Source: Candidatus Cloacimonadota bacterium
Lineage (GTDB): Bacteria > Cloacimonadota > Cloacimonadia > Cloacimonadales > JAIOQZ01
DNA length: 64,000 nucleotides
Reading direction: 5' to 3'
NCBI GenBank assembly: GCA_021108395.1
Contig: JAIOQZ010000014.1
Coordinates: 1 to 64,000, forward strand
How positions within the stretch are numbered: the first letter of the stretch is position 1; the number at the start of each line of letters is the position of its first letter. The notes below the pieces were generated by a model. It did not search any database and was not told the origin of the DNA. It worked only from the letters and a program-made list of their open reading frames with translations. The position numbers and the translations under genes were made by a program. This document shows positions 25,604 to 35,072 of the stretch, one piece after another.

Positions 25604-26553
25604 ATTTCCTCCAGCTTCTCGATCATAGCGGGAACATCGTCCAGTTTATCGACGCTCAAAATCCTGGCTTGCTTGTCGATCTTACGCATCATTCCAGCAA
25701 GCACACGTTGCGGGCCAAATTCTAAGAACACGGGGTTCCAGTTGTCAATAATAAATTTCATCGACTCGACCCAGCGGACGGACGAGGTCACCTGTTGCGC
25801 CAGATTTCGCTTGATCTGGTCGAGGTCGGTGGTGGGACGGGCGCTCACGTTGCTCACCAGCGGGATGTCGCTCTGGGTGAAGTCGAGCTTGCCGATTTCC
25901 TCGGCCAGCCAGCCCCGCGCTTTTTCGATGAGCGGGGAATGAAACGGGCCGCCCACAGCCAGCGGCACGATGCGCTTGGCTCTGGCTTCCTGCGCAATCT
26001 CGCAGGCTCGCGCCACACCAGACGCGCTGCCGCTGATGACTGTCTGAACCGGTGTGTTATAGTTGGCCGCAATCACGATGCCCTTTTCCGAGGCCATCTC
26101 GCAGATTTCTTTCACGTGGTTGGGGCCAAGCCCCAGAATGGCTGCCATCGCAAACGGCTTGTCTTCGTTGGCTTCAATCATGAACTGGCCGCGACGGTGG
26201 ACCAGATACATCGCTTCGTCGGGCGAGAGGATGCCGGCGGCAACCAGCGCCGTGAACTCGCCAAGCGAGTGGCCGGCCACAATGTCCGGCTGCACGGGCA
26301 GTTTCTGTTGCAACGCCTGCATGGCGGCGACGCTGTGAAACAGGATGGCCGGCTGGGTGAAGCGGGTTTCCTTGAGCGCCTCTTCGGGGCCCTCGTTCAT
26401 AATGGAAAACAGATCGACGCCATTCTGGCTGTCGAAGCTGCGCAACACGTTCTCCAGACGCGGCTCGGCTGCAATGTAGTCCATGGCCATGCCGACGTAC
26501 TGAGCGCCCTGGCCCGGAAAAATAAACGCGAGGTTGCGGCCTTTATATGGCAT
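25591..26553 (-). CDS. fabD: malonyl-CoA:ACP transacylase
   Basis: Loads malonate on ACP. FPGQGAQYVGM at the N-terminus, nucleophile Ser96 in AGHSLGEFTAL and His205 in GGPFHSPL. 320 residues, normal. 26 nt after fabH; GGAG upstream of the ATG. Confidence 0.96.
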   Translation of the reverse strand: MPYKGRNLAFIFPGQGAQYVGMAMDYIAAEPRLENVLRSFDSQNGVDLFSIMNEGPEEALKETRFTQPAILFHSVAAMQALQQKLPVQPDIVAGHSLGEFTALVAAGILSPDEAMYLVHRRGQFMIEANEDKPFAMAAILGLGPNHVKEICEMASEKGIVIAANYNTPVQTVISGSASGVARACEIAQEARAKRIVPLAVGGPFHSPLIEKARGWLAEEIGKLDFTQSDIPLVSNVSARPTTDLDQIKRNLAQQVTSSVRWVESMKFIIDNWNPVFLEFGPQRVLAGMMRKIDKQARILSVDKLDDVPAMIEKLEEICSD

Positions 26554-26579
26554 AAGTGTCTCCTGTGTGTGCTGTGCGA

Positions 26580-27575
26580 TCAGAAACGAATGAGCATGGC
26601 GCCCGATGTGAGCCCGGCGCCAAAGGCGGTCATGAGCACAACGTCGCCGCGGCGGATTTTACCCGCCCGCACCGCTTCGTCCAGCGCTATCGGGATGGAC
26701 GCCGCCGAAGTGTTGGCATACTTCTCGATATTGATAATCACCTTTTTCGGGTCAATCTTCAGCTTGTTGCCCAGAGATTCGATGATGCGCAGGTTCGCCT
26801 GGTGGCTGATGAGCCAGTCAATCGATTTGACGTCCCAGTTGTTGCGCTTCAACACCGTCTCGCACTGGTTGTACATCGATTTGACAGCCAGCTTGAAGAT
26901 GCGGTTGCCTTCCATGTGAACGGTATGCTTGTGTTCGCGCACGGTTTCATCTGTAGCGGGCAGACGCGAGCCGCCTGCCGGCTGAATGAGCAGATTGCCA
27001 TAGGTGCCGTCAGCTTCCATGTGGGTGTCGATGATGCGGCCAATGTCGGTGCTTTTGGCGCGTGATATCATCGCTGCGCCGCTGCCGTCGCCAAAAAGAA
27101 CGCAGGTACCCCGGTCTTCCCAGTTGGTAAAGCGTGACAGCACCTCAACGCCAATCACCAGCGCATGCTCGACGCTGCCGTTCTCGATGAACTGCCGAGC
27201 GATGTCGGAAGCGTACAGGAAGCCCGAGCAGCCTGCCGAGACGTCGAAAGCCATGCAGCTCTTGGCGCCGAGGTTTTTCTGCACAATGCAGGCTGTGGAG
27301 GGAAAGGCGTGGTCTGAAGTAACCGAGCCAACGATGATGAGGTCGATGTCGCGCACACGGAGTTTGGCGGCTTCGAGCGCTTTGTGGGCGGCGTGTGTCG
27401 CCAGGTCGGAAGCGGCTTCGTCGTCGGCGACGAAATGACGCTCGAACATGCCGGTGCGGGTGCGAATCCACTCATCGGAGGTGTCCACCATCTTTTCGAG
27501 GTCGAAATTGTTGACGATGCGCTTGGGCGCATACATGCCGGTGCCGGCGATCTTGGCTGTATATTGCATATTCAT
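26580..27575 (-). CDS. fabH: beta-ketoacyl-ACP synthase III
   Basis: Starts fatty-acid synthesis by condensing an acyl-CoA with malonyl-ACP. Catalytic residues Cys116 (DVSAGCSGFLYA), His258 (LISHQANLRI) and Asn288 (EKYANTSAAS) are present, with DTSDEWIRTRTGM near the N-terminus. 331 residues, normal. Its start overlaps the plsX stop by 4 nt. Confidence 0.96.
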   Translation of the reverse strand: MNMQYTAKIAGTGMYAPKRIVNNFDLEKMVDTSDEWIRTRTGMFERHFVADDEAASDLATHAAHKALEAAKLRVRDIDLIIVGSVTSDHAFPSTACIVQKNLGAKSCMAFDVSAGCSGFLYASDIARQFIENGSVEHALVIGVEVLSRFTNWEDRGTCVLFGDGSGAAMISRAKSTDIGRIIDTHMEADGTYGNLLIQPAGGSRLPATDETVREHKHTVHMEGNRIFKLAVKSMYNQCETVLKRNNWDVKSIDWLISHQANLRIIESLGNKLKIDPKKVIINIEKYANTSAASIPIALDEAVRAGKIRRGDVVLMTAFGAGLTSGAMLIRF

Positions 27576-28576
27576 GAGGCCTTCTCCTCTTCGTAATAAG
27601 CGCGAGCATGCTCAAGAAATCCTGATTCGGCGATGCGCGCGGCAAATTTGACAGCGTTTTTGATGGCGACATCGTTGGATGAGCCGTGCGACACTATCGG
27701 GTTGCCCCGCAGTCCCACCAGCAGCGCTCCGCCATACTCGTTATGATCCAGTTTGCGTCGCAGGTAGCCATAGGCCGGATACGAAAGCATCGCGCCCACC
27801 TTGGCAATCCAGTCGCGCCGCATTTGTTCCTTCAAAGCCTTGAAGACAAAGCGCGCCGTGCCCTCGATAGTCTTCAGGATAACATTGCCCACGAAGCCGT
27901 CACACACGATCACGTCGGCGGCGCCGTCGAAGATGCTCTTGGGCTCGACGTTACCCACGAAATTGATGTCGGTGCGTTCGGCCAGAAACTTGTGCGTCGC
28001 CTTGGACAGCTCGTTGCCCTTCATGCTCTCTTCACCGATGTTCAGCAGAGAGACTTCCGGGTTCTCGACACCATAGAAAAAGTGGGAGTAGAGACTGCCG
28101 AGCTTGGCGAACTGGATGAGATGTTCGGGAAGGCAATCTACGTTAGCGCCCATATCGAGCATGATGGCAGGTTTGCCAAGCGTTGGCAGGCTGAGCGCAA
28201 TGGCCGGCCGCAACACGTTTTTGATGCGCCCCAGCGTGAACAGGTTGGCAGCCATGACAGCGCCTGTATTGCCGGCGCTCACCACTGCATCGGCCATGCC
28301 ATCCTTGTGCAGTTTTATGGCGCGCACCAGCGATGAATCCTTTTTGGTGCGCACCGTGGAGGCGGCCTTGTCGTTCATGAGTATCACTTCGGAGGCGTGC
28401 ACCACCTCGATGCGCTCTTTGGGGTAGGAAAACCTGCCCAGCTCGCGCTCGAGTTCATCCTTGCGGCCCACAAGATAAATCTTGCTGCAAGCATCCTCTT
28501 TAATGGCGAGTACGGCACCTTCCACCTCGGGAAGCGGTGCGTTGTCGCTCCCGAATGCGTCGAGGGCTATCTTCAT
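27572..28576 (-). CDS. plsX: phosphate acyltransferase
   Basis: Converts acyl-ACP to acyl-phosphate for phospholipid synthesis. Recognisable by MKIALDAFGSDNAPLPEVEG, VSAGNTGAVMAA, MLDMGANVDC, VCDGFVGNVILK and the C-terminal YGGALLVGLRG. 334 residues, normal. It begins 3 nt after rpmF and overlaps fabH by 4 nt, the standard rpmF-plsX-fab arrangement. Confidence 0.96.
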   Translation of the reverse strand: MKIALDAFGSDNAPLPEVEGAVLAIKEDACSKIYLVGRKDELERELGRFSYPKERIEVVHASEVILMNDKAASTVRTKKDSSLVRAIKLHKDGMADAVVSAGNTGAVMAANLFTLGRIKNVLRPAIALSLPTLGKPAIMLDMGANVDCLPEHLIQFAKLGSLYSHFFYGVENPEVSLLNIGEESMKGNELSKATHKFLAERTDINFVGNVEPKSIFDGAADVIVCDGFVGNVILKTIEGTARFVFKALKEQMRRDWIAKVGAMLSYPAYGYLRRKLDHNEYGGALLVGLRGNPIVSHGSSNDVAIKNAVKFAARIAESGFLEHARAYYEEEKAS

Positions 28577-28579
28577 AGC

Positions 28580-28762
28580 CTACTTCTGCTTGACCTCGAT
28601 GACCTGGACGCCTTTATACTGGCCGCAATGCGGGCAAACGTGATGCATGCGAACCGCCTCGCCGCACTGGGCGCAATGGGTCCATGAAGGCATGGGCGCC
28701 TTGTAGTGCGTTCTGCGTTTATCGCGACGGGACTTTGATACCTTTTTTTTCGGTACTGCCAT
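28580..28762 (-). CDS. rpmF: 50S ribosomal protein L32
   Basis: 60 residues. N-terminal MAVPKKKVSKSRRDKRR and two CxxC pairs (CAQC, CPHC) that make the zinc-binding form of L32. First gene of the lipid operon, with a promoter at 28853-28880. Confidence 0.97.
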   Translation of the reverse strand: MAVPKKKVSKSRRDKRRTHYKAPMPSWTHCAQCGEAVRMHHVCPHCGQYKGVQVIEVKQK

Positions 28763-28852
28763 TATAGACTCCTTACTCCAGCCACCTCACGGTAGCGTAT
28801 AACATTATATATTTCAATCTCTTAGCTTGCACCAGCGTCGGCGCAGTCTCCC

Positions 28853-28880
28853 AAATTATAACCTTCGGGTTCTATGTCAA
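28853..28880 (-). promoter_or_regulatory. candidate promoter of the rpmF-plsX-fab operon
   Basis: On the minus strand, TTGACA (28875-28880), a 16-nt spacer and TAATTT (28853-28858); a consensus TATAAT overlaps at 28855-28860 but at only 14-nt spacing. The leader to rpmF would be about 85 nt. Confidence 0.5.
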
Positions 28881-28907
28881 GCAATTTAGTCCGCTCTGTC
28901 TTCGTGT

Positions 28908-30212
28908 TCAGGACTCGCTGGTGCAGGTCTCCAGCACAACGGGAACGGCCTCTGGCCGCTCTGGTGACACCCGATACGCTGCCGCGATGCGGCCCGCTGC
29001 TTCTTCTCCCGCTGCTCGCTCACTGCAATAGACCTTGCCTATCAAGTCGCTCGGGCGCAGCTCGTCGCCCAGCTTGCGCGGCAGCCAGGCGCCGGCGCCA
29101 TAGTCGAGCGTATCGCCCAGCTTGCGCCGTCCCGCGCCGATGCCCACCAGCGCATAGCCCACGGCCTGGCTGTTAACGCCGGCCAGGTAGCCGCCGTTGG
29201 CAGCGAGGATGGGTATCTCGTGCGGCGCGACGGGCAGCAGGCTGGGGTCGTCAACCACACGGGGGTCGCCGCCCTGTGCGGCAATCATGCGCCCAAAGAC
29301 CTCGGCCGCCTCGCTACGCAGAAGCTGCTCGAAGCGGTCATCGGTGGCCTGAGCTTGCTGTCCAGCCAGCAGTAGCATTTGACGCCACAGCTCGCGGGTG
29401 AGGTTAAACTGGTCGGCGATGCGCGATTCGCCCCGCAGGAAGGCAATCGTCTCGCGCACTTCGAGGGCGTTGCCCACCCACTCGCCCAGAGGGGCGTTCA
29501 TGTCGCTGAAAACGACGTGCACGCGCTGGCCGAATGCCTCGCCGGTGCGCATGAGCAGCGCGGCCAGCTTGCGGGCTGTGTCGATGTCCTTCATAAATGC
29601 GCCGCTGCCCACCTTGAGGTCGATGACCAGTCCGCGTGCGCCCTCGGCAATCTTTTTGCTCATGATGCTGGCGGTGATGAGCGGCAGGCTTTCGACCGTG
29701 CCGGTAACGTCTCGCAGGGCATAGATGCGTTTGTCGGCGGGCACCAGGCGCTCCGATTGTGCCACGATAGCACAGCCCACCTCATCCACCAGCCGCTTGA
29801 AGTCGGCCACGCTGAAGCCGGTGCGGAAGCCTGGGATGGATTCGAGCTTGTCGAGGGTGCCGCCGGTATGGCCCAGTCCGCGACCGGAAATCATCGGTAC
29901 GCGGCAGCCGCAGGCAACGGCCAGCGGGGCCAGCATGAGCGAAAGTTTGTCGCCTACGCCGCCGGTTGAATGCTTGTCAACTGTCGGCCAGTGAGCGGGG
30001 AAGGCGATGCGTTCCCCAGAGTCGATATAGACGCCGGTGAGCGTCTGCACCTCGTCGGGCGTCATTCCGGCGAAGAAAATTGCCATGAGCATGGCCGACA
30101 TCTGATATTCGGGGATTTCGCTCTCGATGTAGCCGGTGACGAAGCCTTCGAGTTCGTCGTGAGAGAGTGACTTGCCGCCGCGTTTGCGGATGATGAGTTC
30201 GACCGGGTTCAA
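28908..30212 (-). CDS. thymidine/pyrimidine-nucleoside phosphorylase
   Basis: Phosphorolysis of thymidine (and possibly uridine) to the base and (deoxy)ribose 1-phosphate, for nucleoside salvage. The family signature is SGRGLGHTGGTLDKLESIPG, with the phosphate site KHSTGGVGDKLS and ALRDVTGTVESLPLITASIM. 434 residues, normal. Whether it is deoA-like (thymidine only) or pdp-like (thymidine and uridine) cannot be told by eye. Expressed after the aminotransferase (15-nt gap). Confidence 0.93.
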   Translation of the reverse strand: MNPVELIIRKRGGKSLSHDELEGFVTGYIESEIPEYQMSAMLMAIFFAGMTPDEVQTLTGVYIDSGERIAFPAHWPTVDKHSTGGVGDKLSLMLAPLAVACGCRVPMISGRGLGHTGGTLDKLESIPGFRTGFSVADFKRLVDEVGCAIVAQSERLVPADKRIYALRDVTGTVESLPLITASIMSKKIAEGARGLVIDLKVGSGAFMKDIDTARKLAALLMRTGEAFGQRVHVVFSDMNAPLGEWVGNALEVRETIAFLRGESRIADQFNLTRELWRQMLLLAGQQAQATDDRFEQLLRSEAAEVFGRMIAAQGGDPRVVDDPSLLPVAPHEIPILAANGGYLAGVNSQAVGYALVGIGAGRRKLGDTLDYGAGAWLPRKLGDELRPSDLIGKVYCSERAAGEEAAGRIAAAYRVSPERPEAVPVVLETCTSES

Positions 30213-30227
30213 CAGAGGCCTCCGTGA

Positions 30228-31469
30228 TTACGCGTTCAGTTCGTGGCCAATGAGAATGGCCAGCCGTTCGACTCCCACCTCGATTTGTTCGACCGTGGGA
30301 TAGGAGAAGTTGAGGCGCAGTGAATTGGGCTGCTCACAACCAGGCGGAAAGAACTTGCTGCCTGGCAAAAAGGCGACCTTGTGCGCCCTGGCTATCTCGA
30401 ACAGCGCGTCGGCGTCGATGCCGGCGGGCAGGTTCAGCCACACGAACATGCCGCCCTGGGGGTGCGTCCAGGTGACACCGGAGGGCATGTGTTGTTCGAG
30501 GGTGTTCAGCATGGCGTGAAGGCGTGGACGATAGATGCTCTTGATGTGCTCGATCTGGCCAGGCAGCAGCCCCTCGGCGATGAACCGCCCAATCACGCGC
30601 TGGGTGATGCAATCGACGCTCACATTCACCTTTTGCAGCCACGAACTCAACTTGGCGATGAGGTTTTCTGTGCCGATGACATAGGCCAGTCGGAGGCCAG
30701 GCCCCAAGACCTTCGAGAACGACTTCACGAGCGTCACGAGGTCGTCACGCCCCATTTCCTCGCGGGCAATCTGGAACATCGGCGGCAGCGACTCGCCATC
30801 GTAGCGCAACGCGCCGTAGGGGTCGTCTTCGAGCACGAAGAAACTGTGCCGGGCGGCTACTGCCAGAATCTGTCGGCGTCGTTCGAGACTGGTGGTGATG
30901 CCGGTGGGATTCTGGAAGTCGGGGATGACATAGCAGAATTTTATGGTTTTGCCGCTTGCTTTCGCTGTGGCGATGGCGGCTTCGAGCGCCTCGATGCGCA
31001 TGCCATCCTCGTCCATCTCGACCCCCACAAGCTCGGCGCCGGTGCCCTCGAAGGCCACCAGCGAGCCAAGAAAGCTGGGCGCTTCGGTGAGGATGATGTC
31101 GCCCTCGTCGATGAAGGTCTTGGCAAAGAGAAAGATGCCGTTGGTGGCGCCGCAGGTGATGAGCAACTGGTCATCGGGCAGGTCTGGCAGGTTTTCGAGC
31201 TGCTTGATTTCGTGCTTCAGTTTTGCGTCGCCTTCGCTCGAACCATATTGCAAGATGTCCGCACCGTCGGTAAGAATAACCTCGCGGTAGAGTTCGGCAA
31301 GCTTGGCAACCGGGAAAGTGAGAGGTGAGGGGAATCCGCCGGCGAGAGAGATAAGTCCGGGGATACCTTTGGTGGATGCGACCAGCTCGCGGATCATCGA
31401 CGATTTCATGCGCGCAGTCATGCGCGAAAAGTGCTTGTGAATCTGACACTCCCGCTCTCGATTCTGCAT
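30228..31469 (-). CDS. PLP-dependent class I/II aminotransferase (2-aminoadipate/LysN or MocR-like)
   Basis: Fold type I aminotransferase. PLP-binding features: TCGATNGIFLFAKTF, DFQNPTGITTSLERR, LEDDPYGALRYDG, and the Schiff-base lysine in LVKSFSKVLGPGLRLAYV; RLNFSYP supplies the carboxylate-binding Arg. The first 25 residues precede the usual start, but GGAG sits five bases before this ATG. No winged-helix DNA-binding domain is attached, so it is an enzyme and not a MocR regulator. Relatives act on 2-aminoadipate, aromatic or branched substrates; the specific one is not readable. Confidence 0.9.
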   Translation of the reverse strand: MQNRERECQIHKHFSRMTARMKSSMIRELVASTKGIPGLISLAGGFPSPLTFPVAKLAELYREVILTDGADILQYGSSEGDAKLKHEIKQLENLPDLPDDQLLITCGATNGIFLFAKTFIDEGDIILTEAPSFLGSLVAFEGTGAELVGVEMDEDGMRIEALEAAIATAKASGKTIKFCYVIPDFQNPTGITTSLERRRQILAVAARHSFFVLEDDPYGALRYDGESLPPMFQIAREEMGRDDLVTLVKSFSKVLGPGLRLAYVIGTENLIAKLSSWLQKVNVSVDCITQRVIGRFIAEGLLPGQIEHIKSIYRPRLHAMLNTLEQHMPSGVTWTHPQGGMFVWLNLPAGIDADALFEIARAHKVAFLPGSKFFPPGCEQPNSLRLNFSYPTVEQIEVGVERLAILIGHELNA

Positions 31470-31496
31470 TTGAGCTCCTCGTCAGCCGTTTTTGGC

Positions 31497-31525
31497 AAGA
31501 AACGCTCCGAACGCTGGAATGTCAA
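31497..31525 (-). promoter_or_regulatory. weak candidate promoter of the aminotransferase gene
   Basis: On the minus strand TTGACA (31520-31525), 17-nt spacer, TTTCTT (31497-31502). Only the -35 is convincing. The rest of the 146-nt divergent region shows no other clear signal for the plus-strand amidohydrolase. Confidence 0.35.
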
Positions 31526-31615
31526 ATGAAAAGCGAACAAGCTCCCACAATATAGAATTCTGTTGCCAATTATAACGCGGAACGTTTGCTTGTCGAAAAG
31601 CGGACATGAGGTTTT

Positions 31616-33181
31616 ATGAAGACACTCTTTCGTGGTGGCAGCGTGTGGACGATGAATCCGGCGCAGCCACGCGCCGCGGCGGTGGTGGTCGAGGATGGCC
31701 GCGTTCGCTACGTCGGCGACGACCCCGGTTTCGTCCCTGGCGCCACCGTCATCGACCTCGACGGACGGCTTCTGCTACCCGCTTTCACCGACACCCATAC
31801 GCATTTCATGGAGGTTGCACGTCTCAAGTTCGACATCGACCTGTCCGACTGCGCCAGCCTGAATGAGGTGCGCACCGCGCTCATCGCCTTTCGGGATCGC
31901 TGGGATGGCCGCATGTCGTGGCTGGGCGGGGTTGGCTGGAACAAGAACGTCTGGCCCTCGCTCGAAGGCTTCGACCGCACCTTCCTGGATGACATCTTCG
32001 GCGATCAGCCCGTCACCTTCAAGAGCAAAGACCTGCACACCAAGTGGTGCAACACAGCCGCCCTGCGCGCCGCCGGCATTACCCGGCACACACCAGACCC
32101 GCCGGGCGGGCGCATTGGCCGCGACGCCCGAGGCGAGCCTGACGGTTTTCTGGGCGAGCGCGCCTGGCTGCTGCTGCAACCGTTCATTCCGCCTGTTGGC
32201 CACGAGCAACTGAAGCAGGCCGCCCGTGACACTGTGCGCCAGATGTGGCCGCTGGGACTGGCCGGCGTGCACATGATGGAAGGCGAGGATGCCTGGAAGC
32301 TGTTCGAGGAGCTTGCGGACGAGGGGCAGCGCTTCCGCTATGTTTTCCACCCGCCGCTGTCCATGCTCGACGAACTCATTGAGCGGGGATTGCGCTCATA
32401 CACGAGTGTAAACCAGTGGTTCGACATCGGCGGCATCAAGCTCTTCATGGACGGTTCGATTGGCTCGCAGACTGCCTGCATGTACGACCCATATCCGGAC
32501 ACCGGCGACAACGGTTATCTGCTGATGCAGCCCGACGAGTTTGAACGGCTGGTGAACCGCGCAGCAGATGCCGGACTGGGCAGCGCCGTTCACGCCATCG
32601 GTGACCGCACGGTTCACATCGTCGCTCAGGCGCTGGCCAGAGCGCGCCGGAAGCGCCCCGAGTTGTTGCAACGCATCGAGCACGCGCAGTGCGTTCATCC
32701 CGACGACGTCGCCGTCCTTGCCCGCGAGCAGATATACTGCGCCATGCAGCCGATACACATCGCCATGGACACGAAGATAACCCCGCATCACTGGCCGGTT
32801 GCGGCGCAATACAGCTATCCGGTGCGTACGCTGCTGAATGCCGGGGTGCCCGTAGGCTTCGGTTCCGATGCGCCTGTCGAGACCATCAATCCATTTCACG
32901 GCATCTACGCGGCCCTGCGGCGCAGGTATCGCAACGACCCCTCCGAGCCAATCTGGATGCCGCACGAGGCGGTGAGCGTGGAACAGGCCCTGGCCGCGTA
33001 CACCACAGGCGCGGCGCAGGGCGCAGGCGCTCAGAACCGTCAGGGGCGCATCGCGGCGGGCATGGCGGCAGACCTGATTGTCCTCGACGACTTCACCGCG
33101 CAACCCGACGAGTTCTGGCTCGGCGCCCGTTCGCGCTTGACAATGGTCGGTGGCGAGATAGTCTGGCAAGACATTGATTGA
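31616..33181 (+). CDS. YtcJ-like metal-dependent amidohydrolase
   Basis: Amidohydrolase_3 family enzyme (521 residues). The metal-binding HxH is in PAFTDTHTHFMEVA; further ligands are likely in MDGSIGSQTA, GSAVHAIGDRTV and IEHAQCVHPDDV, and GFGSDAPVETINPFHGIYAA is the C-terminal aspartate region. C-terminal beta-strands (GRIAAGMAADLIVLDDF) are typical of the composite domain. The substrate is unknown, as for most of this family. GAGG four bases before the ATG. A ferredoxin-type aldo/keto reductase follows after 15 nt. Confidence 0.88.
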   Translation: MKTLFRGGSVWTMNPAQPRAAAVVVEDGRVRYVGDDPGFVPGATVIDLDGRLLLPAFTDTHTHFMEVARLKFDIDLSDCASLNEVRTALIAFRDRWDGRMSWLGGVGWNKNVWPSLEGFDRTFLDDIFGDQPVTFKSKDLHTKWCNTAALRAAGITRHTPDPPGGRIGRDARGEPDGFLGERAWLLLQPFIPPVGHEQLKQAARDTVRQMWPLGLAGVHMMEGEDAWKLFEELADEGQRFRYVFHPPLSMLDELIERGLRSYTSVNQWFDIGGIKLFMDGSIGSQTACMYDPYPDTGDNGYLLMQPDEFERLVNRAADAGLGSAVHAIGDRTVHIVAQALARARRKRPELLQRIEHAQCVHPDDVAVLAREQIYCAMQPIHIAMDTKITPHHWPVAAQYSYPVRTLLNAGVPVGFGSDAPVETINPFHGIYAALRRRYRNDPSEPIWMPHEAVSVEQALAAYTTGAAQGAGAQNRQGRIAAGMAADLIVLDDFTAQPDEFWLGARSRLTMVGGEIVWQDID

Positions 33182-33196
33182 CAAGGAGGCCTTTTC

Positions 33197-34354
33197 GTGA
33201 AGTACCGTTCGCATCCCCGCATTGACTTTCAGCCCAGCGCATTGGGATTCGGCTGCATGCGTCTGCCCGTCATCGACCGCGACCAGTCGCGCATCGACGA
33301 CGAACTGGCCATCCCGATGGTGCGCCACGCGATTGACCAGGGCGTCAACTATCTCGATACCGCCTGGCCATATCACAACGGAACCAGCGAGGCGTTTGTG
33401 TCCAGGGTGGTGAAGGACGGCTATCGCGAGAAGGTGAAGATTGCCGACAAATATCCCACCTGGGAGAAGATCGAATCGCTCGCCGACGCCGACCGCATTT
33501 TCGATGAACAACTCAAGCGCCTCGACGACGATCACATAGATTTCTACATGCTGCACGCTTTGTGCTGGCCATTCTGGCAGAAAGTGAAGCAGTTTGACCT
33601 TATCGACTGGATTGCCCGCAAGAAACAGGATGGCCTCGTCTCTCATGTGGGCTTCTCGTTTCACGACCAGTTACCGCTTTTCAAAGAGATTCTCGATGCG
33701 CACGACTGGGACTTCTGCCAGATTCAGTACAACTACATGGACATCGGCTACCAGGCTGGGCGCGAGGGACTGCGTTACGCTCATGGCAAGGGCATTCCCG
33801 TCATTGTCATGGAGCCACTGCGCGGCGGCGACCTCGTCCGCAACATCCCGTCGGACGTACAAGCCGTGTTCGACGGAGCGCCCGTGAAGCGCAGCCTTGC
33901 CGAATGGGCTTTGCGCTGGCTGTGGGATCAGGAGGAAGTGTGGATGGCGCTTTCTGGCATGTCGGCCATGAGCGAGGCGGTCGAGAATGTGTCACTGGCC
34001 GCCAGTTGCGAGACAGGTGGCATGAGCGACAAAGAGAAGTCCATCATCGCCCGCGCACGGGAGCTTTATCTGGCGCGTGGTCCCGTGGGCTGCACCGGCT
34101 GCCGCTACTGCATGCCCTGTCCGCAAGGAGTGGACATCCAAAGATTGCTGGGTTTGCTCAACGAATGGCGCATGTTTGAAAACAGGGGGAAACTACGTTT
34201 CTTTTTGGGTACAGTTAGTGGCGATGCGCGGCCCGATAAATGCAACGCCTGCGGCGAGTGCCTCGAAAAGTGCCCACAGCATCTCGACATCCCTGCGCTA
34301 ATGAGGGAGCTTGTCGAGCTGTACGAACTGCTCAAGGTGCCAGAACCGCAATGA
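33197..34354 (+). CDS. aldo/keto reductase with C-terminal double 4Fe-4S domain
   Basis: An N-terminal aldo/keto reductase barrel (Asp and Tyr in YLDTAWPYHNGTSE, Lys in IADKYPTWEK, His in DFYMLHALCWPFW) is joined to two cysteine clusters near the C-terminus: CTGCRYCMPCPQGV and CNACGECLEKCPQHLDIP. Proteins of this type (COG1453) are thought to use ferredoxin-like electron transfer and are frequent in anaerobes. Start at GTG 33197, set by AAGGAGG eight bases upstream. Its stop overlaps the tsaB start by 4 nt. The substrate is unknown. Confidence 0.9.
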   Translation: MKYRSHPRIDFQPSALGFGCMRLPVIDRDQSRIDDELAIPMVRHAIDQGVNYLDTAWPYHNGTSEAFVSRVVKDGYREKVKIADKYPTWEKIESLADADRIFDEQLKRLDDDHIDFYMLHALCWPFWQKVKQFDLIDWIARKKQDGLVSHVGFSFHDQLPLFKEILDAHDWDFCQIQYNYMDIGYQAGREGLRYAHGKGIPVIVMEPLRGGDLVRNIPSDVQAVFDGAPVKRSLAEWALRWLWDQEEVWMALSGMSAMSEAVENVSLAASCETGGMSDKEKSIIARARELYLARGPVGCTGCRYCMPCPQGVDIQRLLGLLNEWRMFENRGKLRFFLGTVSGDARPDKCNACGECLEKCPQHLDIPALMRELVELYELLKVPEPQ

Positions 34355-35052
34355 GAGTGCTCGCGCTCGAAACCACTTCGACCAGCGGCAGCGTGGCCGT
34401 GGCCGACGAAACCGGCCTGTGCGCCGCCGCCTTTCTCGACATCCGCGTGACTCACTCCGAGCGGCTGATGCCGCAGGTGGCGCAGTGCCTCGAACAGGCC
34501 GGGCTGGCCATCGCCGACATCGACTTGGTGGCGGTCTCGGCGGGGCCGGGCAGCTTCACCGGCGTCCGCATCGGGTTGGCCACGGCAAAAGGTCTGTGCG
34601 CCGCTCGTGAGATACCGCTGTGGCCGGTCAACACGCTCGACCTGCTGGCGCACAACGCATGGGGGAGTGGCTTGCCTGTGCTGGCCTGCATCGATGCCCG
34701 CATGGACGAGGTTTACGCCGCGCTCTATGACACCGAGATGAATCCGCTGCTACCGCCCTGCAACGCCCTGACAGATGAATTCATCGCCAGAGTGACAGCC
34801 CCGGCTGTTCTGGCTGTGGGCAGCGGCGCGCTGTTGTATGCCGACAAGCTGGCGGCAGCCCCATTCGACGTGCGACTGGGGTTGGCGCATATGCACTCAC
34901 CGCAGGCTACGGTGCTGGCTTCGCTGGCGCTGGCGCTGCCTTCGCCGCCGGTATTTGATTGGGACGAGGTGGCTGCGCTGGAGCCGTACTATCTGCGGCG
35001 CTCGCAGGCGGAGGTTGCTCTGGAGGTGAGGGAGAGGGACGGGGGAACGTAG
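34351..35052 (+). CDS. tsaB: tRNA t6A biosynthesis protein TsaB
   Basis: ASKHA-fold partner of TsaD in making threonylcarbamoyl-adenosine at tRNA position 37. The start MRVLALETTSTSGSVAV is typical, followed by THSERLMPQVAQCLEQAGL and VSAGPGSFTGVRIGLATAKGL. 233 residues, normal. The ATG overlaps the upstream TGA (ATGA). tsaD and tsaE are not in the window. Confidence 0.93.
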   Translation: MRVLALETTSTSGSVAVADETGLCAAAFLDIRVTHSERLMPQVAQCLEQAGLAIADIDLVAVSAGPGSFTGVRIGLATAKGLCAAREIPLWPVNTLDLLAHNAWGSGLPVLACIDARMDEVYAALYDTEMNPLLPPCNALTDEFIARVTAPAVLAVGSGALLYADKLAAAPFDVRLGLAHMHSPQATVLASLALALPSPPVFDWDEVAALEPYYLRRSQAEVALEVRERDGGT

Positions 35053-35055
35053 ACA

Positions 35056-35071
35056 AAACGCCCTGTGGGCG
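35056..35071 (-). terminator. terminator of the GLUG gene pair
   Basis: On the minus strand CGCCC-ACA-GGGCG followed by TTTTG, directly after the stop at 35073. It is nearly symmetric and may also serve tsaB. Confidence 0.6.
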
Positions 35072-35072
35072 A

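Noticed and set aside
30228-31469. MocR-type transcription factor
   Set aside because: The aminotransferase domain is complete, but there is no N-terminal winged-helix domain.
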